A stretch of 5,117 nt of DNA from an uncultured Collinsella sp. (lineage in GTDB: Bacteria > Actinomycetota > Coriobacteriia > Coriobacteriales > Coriobacteriaceae). Numbering within the stretch: the first letter of the stretch is position 1; every line of letters starts with the position of its first letter. Location: assembly GCA_958427895.1 (NCBI GenBank), contig CAUADW010000100.1, forward strand, positions 1-5,117, given 5' to 3'. The notes under the pieces were generated by a model, which made no database searches, was not told the DNA's origin, and was given only the letters and a program-made list of their open reading frames with translations. Made by a program: the position numbers and the translations under genes. Below are positions 1 through 4,934 of this stretch, piece by piece.

Positions 1-39
1 TCCGAACGTCGGGGTAAAGGGGTTCTTGCTGTACTCCAT
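1..39 (-). CDS. 5' end of an unidentified gene, possibly an AAA-type ATP-binding protein (partial)
   Basis: Only the first 13 codons are in the window; the gene runs off the left edge. The encoded start reads MEYSKNPFTPTFG. The ATG at 37-39 is preceded by AAAGGAG (45-51) with a 5-base spacer, which is near ideal and is the main reason to believe the start. The N-terminal pattern NPF-x-PTFG resembles the opening of some actinobacterial ATP-binding (AAA-type) proteins that I recall, but 13 residues cannot prove a family, so the product is a guess. It is transcribed in the same direction as the topoisomerase operon but is separated from it by a 220-base gap with a strong hairpin, so it is probably its own transcription unit. 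The tandem palindrome array at 52-103 sits directly against its ribosome binding site and suggests tight regulation. Confidence 0.7.
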   Translation of the reverse strand, partial: MEYSKNPFTPTFG

Positions 40-44
40 GGTAG

Positions 45-51
45 CTCCTTT
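45..51 (-). promoter_or_regulatory. Ribosome binding site of the left-edge gene
   Basis: AAAGGAG on the minus strand, five bases (CTACC) before the ATG at 37-39. It fixes the start of the left-edge gene. The base next to it (52) is the edge of the last GCAA-N3-TTGC palindrome, so a protein bound there could also hinder ribosome access if the repeats are transcribed. Confidence 0.8.
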
Positions 52-103
52 GCAAATTTTGCTAATTTTTGCAAGTTTTGCTAATTTTTGCAAGTTTTGC
101 TAA
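52..103 (-). repeat. Three 19-bp tandem repeats, each with a GCAA-N3-TTGC palindrome (likely operator array)
   Basis: On the plus strand the unit is GCAARTTTTGCTAATTTTT. Copies start at 52, 71 and 90; the first two are full length and the third is cut after GCTAA. The only difference inside the shared part is A versus G at the fifth base. Each copy holds a perfect inverted repeat GCAA-N3-TTGC (52-62, 71-81, 90-100), and the TTGC and GCAA of neighbouring copies also form TTGC-N8-GCAA. The even 19-bp step puts the sites on nearly the same DNA face. Regular spacing, palindromy and location directly upstream of a ribosome binding site argue for a transcription factor array or a regulatory leader. 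The regulator is unknown. No clear -10/-35 pair could be placed near it. Confidence 0.8.
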
Positions 104-180
104 CGGCTTAACATGCCTTGTGCCGTGGGGTTGCAGGAGTGAAAAACGGGAATTCCTATTATTCCGACTACGTTGCAGCG

Positions 181-223
181 AGCGGGGCCCGGAGCGCGAT
201 GTTGCTGCGCTTCGGGCCCCGCT
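181..223 (-). terminator. GC-rich 17-bp hairpin downstream of the topoisomerase operon
   Basis: Arms 181-197 and 207-223 are complementary over 17 positions with a single non-Watson-Crick position, and the loop is nine bases (198-206). It begins 36 bases after the stop codon of the GyrA/ParC-like gene, the usual place for a terminator. Neither side carries a proper T tract: the minus-strand RNA continues CGCTGCAACG, and the plus strand continues GCTTTGTAAAA. The imperfect position is an A-C mismatch in minus-strand RNA but a G-U wobble in plus-strand RNA, so the stem is slightly better on the plus strand. I call it a probable terminator or 3'-end stabilising hairpin. Confidence 0.65.
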
Positions 224-259
224 GCTTTGTAAAACCATGACGGTTTGGCTGCCGCTGTT

Positions 260-2500
260 TTAGTCAAACAGGCTCGGCATGTCGTTTTCCTTCATGAGGG
301 CACCGGCGGAGGGGAGGCTCTGCGCGGTGAACTTTTCGGCTGAGACGCCGGTGCCAAGGATCTCCTCGGTTGTGCCGACGGTGGTGACCGAGCGGCCCTT
401 CTTGGCCGTAAAGGCCTGGACGCCCTGCGTGTTGGTGGTCGTCTTGGTCTTGAGCAGCGACGTGTTGAAGTTCATCAAACGATAGTCGCTCGAGACCAGC
501 GCGATGTCGCGGTCTTCCTTGAGCACCTGGGCATACAGTAGTTTGCTGCCGCCGTAGATGGCGTTCTTAAGGCGCTTGCGGTTGGTCTTGGTGACGTATC
601 CAGAAAGCGCGACGCGCACCACGCGGCCGTTCTCAAAGACAAACAGCACGTCGGCCTTATAGTCCTCGGGGTCGATGACCCAGATGACGCTCTCGTCGGG
701 CTCCATCTCAAGATCGGTGGGCAGATACGAGCCCAGCTGGGCCGACTTGGTATCCTCAAACGCCGCAACCTTGCACTTGTACACCTGGCTCTTGTTGGTA
801 AAGACCAGCAACTCGTGGGTGTTGGAGGACGGGAACTCGATAAAGGGTTTGTCGCCGTCCTTGTACTTGAGCGTGGTCGCCTTCTTGAGTACGCGGTCCG
901 TCATCTTCTTAAGGTAGCCATCGCGCGAGAGCATGATGGTAACCGGGTACTCCTCGACCTCGGGCTCCAAGCTTACCTCGATAACCTCGTGGGGCTCAAT
1001 CCTGCCCGTGCGGCGCGGCATCACGTACTTCTTGTTGACCGCGGCCAGCTCGTCGCTGATGACCTTCTTGATGTTGTCTTCGCTCGAGAGAATCTCCTCA
1101 AGCTCGGCAATCTCGCCCTCAAGCTTGGCAATGTCCTTGGTGCGGTTGAGGATGTACTCCTCGTTGATGTTGCGGAGCTTAAGTTCGGCAACAAACTCGG
1201 CCTGGGTCTCGTCGATGTCGAAACCCTTCATAAGGTTGGGCACGACCTCGGCTTCGAGCTTGGTGCCGCGGATGATGGCGATGGCCTTGTCGATGTCGAG
1301 CAGAATCGCTTCGAGGCCGTGCAGCAGGTGCAGGCGCTCGGACTTTTTGCCCAGGTCAAAGTTAATGCGGCGACGCGTGGACTCAATACGCCACTTGACC
1401 CACTCGTGCAGGATCTGGCGCACGCCCATAACGCGAGGGTAACCATCGACCAGCACGTTGAAGTTGCACGAGAACGAATCCTGCAGCGTGGTCGAGCGAT
1501 AGAGCTTGGCCATGAGCTTGTCGGGGTCGACACCGCGCTTAAGGTCGATGGCGATGCGCAGACCCGAAAGGTCGGTCTCGTCGCGGATGTCGGCAATCTC
1601 CTTGACCTTGCCCTCTTTGGAGAGCTTGACGATGCGCTCGATAATGACATCGGTCTTGGTGGTGTAGGGGATCTCGTAGACCTCGATAATGCGCTCTTCG
1701 GGAATCCAGCGCCAACGGGAGCGAATCTGGAAGCTGCCAAGGCCGGTCTCGATAATCTTTTCCATCTCCTCGCGGCGGTAGATAATTTCACCGCCGGTCG
1801 AGAAGTCGGGCATGGGCATGTACTCGAGCAGGTCGCAGTCGGGATCCTGCAGGTAGTGCATCGTGGCAGTGCAGACCTCGTTGAGGTTGAAACCGCAGAT
1901 GTCGGACGCCATGGCGACGCCGATGCCCTTGTTGGCCGAGACAAGGATGTTGGGGAACGTGGTGGGCAGCAGGCGCGGCTCCTTCATGGCGCCGTCGTAG
2001 CTGTCGACGAAGTCGACCGGGTCCTTGTCGATGTCCTTGAAGATCTCGGCGCTGATGGGGGAGAGCTTGGCCTCGGTATAACGCGAGGCGGCATAGCTCA
2101 GGTCGCCCGAATAATACTTGCCAAAGTTGCCCTTCGACTCCACAAAGGGGGCGAGCAGCGCCTCGTTGCCCGTCGCCAGGCGCACCATCGTCTCGTAGAT
2201 TGCGGCGTCGCCGTGCGGGTTGAGCTTCATGGTCTGACCCACGATGTTGGCGCTCTTCTGGCGCTCGCCCTTGAGCAGACCCATCTTGTACATGGTGTAG
2301 AGCAGCTTGCGATGCGAGGGCTTAAAGCCGTCGATCTCGGGGAACGCACGCGAGACATTGACGCTCATGGCGTAGGGCATGTAGTTGACCTCGAGCGTCT
2401 GCGTGATCGGCTGGTCGGTGACCTCGGAGTGCAGGCCGATGACGTTCTCGGCGTTGACCTGCTTTTTCTTGGGCTGGTTCTTCGTCTTCTTCTTTGCCAC
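260..2500 (-). CDS. Type IIA DNA topoisomerase, subunit A (GyrA/ParC-like, topoisomerase IV-like)
   Basis: This 746-residue protein is the DNA cleavage and rejoining subunit of an ATP-dependent type II topoisomerase acting on the chromosome. After a lysine-rich start (residues 1-13) comes the conserved breakage domain: YMPYAMSVNVSRAFPEIDGFKP around 40-61, the NPHGDAAIYETMVRLA segment around 94-109, and RYTEAKL with catalytic Tyr141 and adjacent Arg140. GIGVAMASD (about 192-200) matches the conserved GIAVGMATN segment. A helical, coiled-coil-rich stretch covers about 370-490. The remaining C-terminal part has blade-like repeats (for example MLSRDGYLKKM, LVFTNKSQVYKCKV, LFVFENGRVVRVA) typical of a GyrA/ParC beta-pinwheel, but no recognisable GyrA box (QRRGGKG), which favours decatenase-type topoisomerase IV over a supercoiling gyrase. 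The position of E. coli GyrA Ser83 is Ala99, while the acidic partner is kept as Glu103. Start: GTG at 2498-2500 with AGAGGA (2505-2510) four bases before it. It lies 45 bases after the subunit B gene. The family is certain; gyrase versus topoisomerase IV is inference. Confidence 0.95.
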   Translation of the reverse strand: MAKKKTKNQPKKKQVNAENVIGLHSEVTDQPITQTLEVNYMPYAMSVNVSRAFPEIDGFKPSHRKLLYTMYKMGLLKGERQKSANIVGQTMKLNPHGDAAIYETMVRLATGNEALLAPFVESKGNFGKYYSGDLSYAASRYTEAKLSPISAEIFKDIDKDPVDFVDSYDGAMKEPRLLPTTFPNILVSANKGIGVAMASDICGFNLNEVCTATMHYLQDPDCDLLEYMPMPDFSTGGEIIYRREEMEKIIETGLGSFQIRSRWRWIPEERIIEVYEIPYTTKTDVIIERIVKLSKEGKVKEIADIRDETDLSGLRIAIDLKRGVDPDKLMAKLYRSTTLQDSFSCNFNVLVDGYPRVMGVRQILHEWVKWRIESTRRRINFDLGKKSERLHLLHGLEAILLDIDKAIAIIRGTKLEAEVVPNLMKGFDIDETQAEFVAELKLRNINEEYILNRTKDIAKLEGEIAELEEILSSEDNIKKVISDELAAVNKKYVMPRRTGRIEPHEVIEVSLEPEVEEYPVTIMLSRDGYLKKMTDRVLKKATTLKYKDGDKPFIEFPSSNTHELLVFTNKSQVYKCKVAAFEDTKSAQLGSYLPTDLEMEPDESVIWVIDPEDYKADVLFVFENGRVVRVALSGYVTKTNRKRLKNAIYGGSKLLYAQVLKEDRDIALVSSDYRLMNFNTSLLKTKTTTNTQGVQAFTAKKGRSVTTVGTTEEILGTGVSAEKFTAQSLPSAGALMKENDMPSLFD

Positions 2501-2504
2501 GATT

Positions 2505-2510
2505 TCCTCT
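2505..2510 (-). promoter_or_regulatory. Ribosome binding site deciding the GTG start of the subunit A gene
   Basis: AGAGGA on the minus strand, four bases before GTG at 2498-2500. The following codons give MAKKKTKN. This site lies inside the 45-base gap between the two topoisomerase genes. I see no terminator or promoter there, so the genes are most likely co-transcribed and translated from separate sites. Confidence 0.75.
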
Positions 2511-2545
2511 TGAACTTCTTATGGGCCGTCGTTATCGATTTGCTG

Positions 2546-4543
2546 CTATTGCAGGTCCAGCTGGTCCAGATATTCCTTGCCGTGCTCGGAGATATGGCGC
2601 TTGCGGCCTGCCTCGTCGTTGCCCAGCAAAAGGTTGAACATGGTTTCCATCTTGGTGACGTCCTCGGGCTCCACCTTGATCAGGCGACGCGTCTCGGGGT
2701 TCATGGTGGTGAGCCACATCATGTCCGGATCGTTTTCACCAAGACCCTTGGAGCGGTTGATCGAGCACTTCTGGTCGCCAATTTCCTTGAGGATGCCGTT
2801 CTTCTCGAGCTCGGTGTAGGCAAAGTAGGTCTTCTCTTTGCAGTTGATCTCGTAGAGCGGCGACTCGGCGATATACACGTAACCCTCGTCGATAAGCGTG
2901 GGCACCAGGCGATAGAGCATGGTGAGCACGAGCGTGCGGATGTGATAACCGTCGACGTCGGCATCCGTACAGATGATGACTTTGTTCCAGTTGAGGTTGT
3001 CCAGGTCAAAGGCGCCGAGGTTCTTGATGCGCTTGTCTTTGATCTCCACGCCGCAGCCCAGCACGCGCATGAGGTCCATGATGATGTCGGACTTAAAGAT
3101 GCGCGGGTAGTCCTCCTTCAGGCAGTTGAGGATCTTGCCACGGACGGGCATAACGCCCTGGAACTCGGCATCGCGCGACGTGCGGATGGCGCCTGCTGCC
3201 GAGTCGCCCTCTACGATGTAGATCTCGCGACGGGTCTTGTCCTTGGAGCGGCAGTCGATGAACTTCTGCACGCGGTTGGCCATGTCGGTCTTCTGCTGCA
3301 GGTTGGTTTTGATGCTCTGGCGCGTCTTCTCGGCGTTCTCGCGCGAACGCTTGTTGATGAGCACCTGCTCCATGATCTTGTTGGCAGCGTCTTTGTTCTC
3401 GATCAGATAGGTCGAGAGGCGCTCCTTAAAGAATGCCGTCATGGCCTGCTGGATAAAGCGGTTATTGATGGCCTTTTTGGTCTGGTTCTCGTAGGACGTT
3501 TGGGTGGAGAAGCAGTTGGTCACCAGCACCAGACAGTCCTGGACGTCCTGCCACTTAATGCCGCTCTCGTTTTTGTTGTACTTGCCCTGTTGCTTGATGT
3601 AGGCATCGATGGCGCTGGTGAGGGCGCTGCGGGCAGCCTTCTCGGGCGAGCCGCCGTTCTCGAGCCAGGAGGAGTTGTGGTAGTACTCCTGCATCGTGAA
3701 GGTGCGCGAGAAGCACATGCACGCGGTGATCTTTACGTTGTAGTCGGGCAGGTCCTCGCGATCGCGACCGCGACGGTCAGCCTCGATAAAGAAGGGCTCG
3801 GTGAGATAGTCGGTGCCGACCTTTTCGAGCACGTAGTCCTCGATGCCCTTGGGGTAGCAAAAGTCCTCTTCGGAAAACTCGCCATCGTCGCCCTCGATGC
3901 GCAGGCGGAAGGTCACGTTGGCGTTGACCACGGCCTGGCGGCGCATGGTCTCTCGATACCACTCGTGGGGAATGCTGATCGAGGTAAAGACCTCAAGATC
4001 GGGGCGCCATTTGATGGTGGTGCCGGTGCGGTTCTCGTCGCTGGGCTCAATCTCGAGTGCCTTCTTTTTGGCACCGACGACCTTGCCCTTCTTAAAGTGC
4101 AGGGAGTACTTGTTGCCGTCGCGCCAAACCGTGACATCCATGTATTCGGAGGCGTACTGGGTTGCGCATGAGCCCAGGCCGTTGGTACCGAGCGAGAAGT
4201 CGTAGTCGCCGCCCTGGTTGTTGTTGTATTTGCCACCTGCGTAGAGCTCGCAAAAGACGAGCTCCCAGTTAAAGCGCTTCTCGGAGGGGTTCCAGTCGAG
4301 CGGGCAGCCGCGGCCGTTGTCCTCTACCTGAATGGAGCCATCGCGAAAGGCGGTAAGGGTGATGAGCTTGCCGTAGCCCTGGCGCGCCTCGTCAACGGCG
4401 TTGGACAGGATCTCGAAGGCGGCATGCGCGCAGCCGTCGAGTCCGTCCGAGCCAAAGATGACGGCGGGGCGCAGGCGTACGCGCTCCTCGTCCTTGAGCT
4501 GGCGGATACTGTCGTTACCATAGTTTGCGGTGTTTTTTGCCAT
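2546..4543 (-). CDS. Type IIA DNA topoisomerase, subunit B (GyrB/ParE-like, ATPase and TOPRIM)
   Basis: This 665-residue protein is the ATP-driven subunit that pairs with the downstream subunit A. The GHKL ATPase comes first: FEILSNAVDEA with catalytic Glu44 and Mg-binding Asn48, DNGRGCP around 75-81 (usually DNGRGIP), an ATP-lid-like GTNGLGSCATQY around 119-130, and GTTIKWRPD around 174-182. The transducer keeps the Gln and Lys that contact ATP in YENQTKKAI (Gln354, Lys356). The TOPRIM domain has VEGDSAAG with Glu445, PVRGKILN near 466-473, and CTDADVDGYHIRTL with Asp527 and Asp529. RSKGLGE and MNPETRRLIKV close the conserved core. The length fits ParE and Gram-positive GyrB and leaves no room for the long insertion of enterobacterial GyrB. 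Several motif residues differ from textbook gyrase, suggesting a divergent paralogue. It is first in the operon, 45 bases before subunit A. The start is ATG at 4541-4543; an upstream in-frame stop excludes a longer form. Confidence 0.95.
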   Translation of the reverse strand: MAKNTANYGNDSIRQLKDEERVRLRPAVIFGSDGLDGCAHAAFEILSNAVDEARQGYGKLITLTAFRDGSIQVEDNGRGCPLDWNPSEKRFNWELVFCELYAGGKYNNNQGGDYDFSLGTNGLGSCATQYASEYMDVTVWRDGNKYSLHFKKGKVVGAKKKALEIEPSDENRTGTTIKWRPDLEVFTSISIPHEWYRETMRRQAVVNANVTFRLRIEGDDGEFSEEDFCYPKGIEDYVLEKVGTDYLTEPFFIEADRRGRDREDLPDYNVKITACMCFSRTFTMQEYYHNSSWLENGGSPEKAARSALTSAIDAYIKQQGKYNKNESGIKWQDVQDCLVLVTNCFSTQTSYENQTKKAINNRFIQQAMTAFFKERLSTYLIENKDAANKIMEQVLINKRSRENAEKTRQSIKTNLQQKTDMANRVQKFIDCRSKDKTRREIYIVEGDSAAGAIRTSRDAEFQGVMPVRGKILNCLKEDYPRIFKSDIIMDLMRVLGCGVEIKDKRIKNLGAFDLDNLNWNKVIICTDADVDGYHIRTLVLTMLYRLVPTLIDEGYVYIAESPLYEINCKEKTYFAYTELEKNGILKEIGDQKCSINRSKGLGENDPDMMWLTTMNPETRRLIKVEPEDVTKMETMFNLLLGNDEAGRKRHISEHGKEYLDQLDLQ

Positions 4544-4559
4544 ACTCGCTCTCTCGGTG

Positions 4560-4566
4560 CTCCTTT
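4560..4566 (-). promoter_or_regulatory. Candidate ribosome binding site of the subunit B gene, unusually far from the start
   Basis: AAAGGAG is the only good Shine-Dalgarno match ahead of the ATG at 4541-4543, but 16 bases separate them instead of the usual 5-9. No ATG, GTG or TTG lies at normal spacing in frame. A weak purine run (GAGAGAGCGAG, 4545-4555) lies closer and may be the real site. Confidence 0.4.
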
Positions 4567-4637
4567 GCTGCGTTTAAGTCATATAGATAGTCAAGGTAGC
4601 ATAGCCCAGCCCACAGACGATTCCACCCAACACGAAA

Positions 4638-4668
4638 TCCATCGAACAATCGTTCGGAGTTCGATGGA
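4638..4668. repeat. 10-bp perfect inverted repeat enclosing the SOS-type box
   Basis: TCCATCGAAC (4638-4647) and GTTCGATGGA (4659-4668) are exact reverse complements with an 11-base spacer. The left arm also supplies the left half of the LexA-type box, so one CGAAC can match either of two GTTCG half-sites (4652-4656 or 4659-4663). In RNA from the minus strand it would form a 10-bp stem in the region upstream of the topoisomerase genes. Confidence 0.75.
4643..4656. promoter_or_regulatory. LexA-type SOS box (CGAAC-N4-GTTCG)
   Basis: CGAACAATCGTTCG is a perfect 5+5 palindrome with a four-base centre, matching the SOS box known from Bacillus and mycobacteria (CGAAC-N4-GTTCG). It lies 100 bases upstream of the subunit B start codon in a non-coding region, and the only downstream operon is the topoisomerase pair. 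I infer LexA control of that operon. The promoter position is unknown, so how LexA would block it cannot be shown. A chance match is possible, but less likely in an intergenic region. Confidence 0.65.
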
Positions 4669-4675
4669 GATTCGT

Positions 4676-4712
4676 TTACTCGGACAAAACCGAGTCGGCT
4701 CTGTCCGAGTAA
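4676..4712. repeat. 11-bp perfect inverted repeat with a palindromic loop
   Basis: TTACTCGGACA (4676-4686) and TGTCCGAGTAA (4702-4712) are exact reverse complements. The 15-base spacer itself contains the palindrome CCGA-G-TCGG (4690-4698), and the CGAGT and CTCGG words recur in arm and loop, so alternative pairings are possible. It lies about 130 bases upstream of the subunit B gene, just beyond the SOS-type box. It may be a regulator site or, if transcribed, a leader hairpin. No T tract follows, so a terminator is unlikely. Confidence 0.7.
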
Positions 4713-4850
4713 GTTTGAAGACGGCCGAATGTGTCTTGCTGCGTTTGCGGTTGGATACGCTGTCGAAGACATGTCGTGTGGATTGTTGGCGAAAAGACGC
4801 CGTGCCAAGCTCGAGGCAGAACTCGACTCCTCTGACGACATCTAATGCGT

Positions 4851-4886
4851 AATGGGCTGGCTCTGGGTATCCAGAACCAGCCCATT
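4851..4886 (-). terminator. 16-bp hairpin downstream of the surface protein gene
   Basis: Arms 4851-4866 and 4871-4886 with a four-base loop (GTAT on plus, ATAC on minus). All 16 positions pair in minus-strand RNA if one G-U is allowed; on the plus strand the same position is a C-A mismatch, so the stem fits minus-strand transcription best. It begins 48 bases after the surface protein stop codon. No T tract follows on the minus strand. The position and the wobble direction support termination of the surface protein transcript and insulation of the topoisomerase operon. Confidence 0.7.
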
Positions 4887-4934
4887 TGATGTTCGATGAG
4901 CCGAGTCGGCGTCTCTCACAAAAGTAACTAGGAG

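Larger units (their letters stand above)
4544..4934. other. 391-base non-coding region between the surface protein gene and the topoisomerase operon
   Basis: No convincing gene is seen here. Short open frames exist, such as a minus-strand frame of 108 codons ending at 4515, but that one overlaps the subunit B start, lacks a ribosome binding site and has no recognisable protein character. From right to left the region holds a small palindrome GCCGA-G-TCGGC (4900-4910), a 16-bp hairpin (4851-4886), about 140 bases without visible structure (4713-4850), two long inverted repeats (4676-4712 and 4638-4668), a LexA-type box (4643-4656) and the leader of the topoisomerase operon. The promoter must lie here. 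I could not place it; TATGCT (minus strand, 4598-4603) is a weak -10 candidate with no good -35 partner. Confidence 0.75.

Noticed and set aside
52..103. Possible CRISPR-like array
   Set aside because: The repeats are only 19 bp and directly adjacent with no unique spacers, so this is a tandem operator-like repeat.
69..263. Plus-strand open frame of 64 codons at the left end
   Set aside because: It covers the tandem repeat array and the terminator hairpin, has no ribosome binding site, and its end overlaps the subunit A stop codon.
815..4171. Plus-strand open frame of 1118 codons antisense to both topoisomerase genes
   Set aside because: It lies in exact register with the real minus-strand codons, its protein is a monotonous Leu/Val/Asp/Gly mix with no domain, and its length is explained by avoidance of TTA, CTA and TCA codons.
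4589..4594. TTGACT as a -35 box for the topoisomerase operon
   Set aside because: It matches the -35 consensus well, but no -10-like hexamer lies 16-18 bases downstream on the minus strand (the sequence there is GCAGCA).
4638..4668. Intrinsic terminator formed by the 10-bp inverted repeat
   Set aside because: The stem is only moderately GC-rich and is followed by TTTCGTG rather than a T run; its overlap with an SOS-type box makes a protein-binding site more likely.
4515..4841. Minus-strand open frame of 108 codons in the intergenic region
   Set aside because: No ribosome binding site, no recognisable protein features, runs through the inverted repeats and SOS-type box, and overlaps the start of the subunit B gene.
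4424..4852. Plus-strand open frame of 142 codons
   Set aside because: Its first part is antisense to the subunit B gene and the rest crosses both inverted repeats; no ribosome binding site or coding character is visible.
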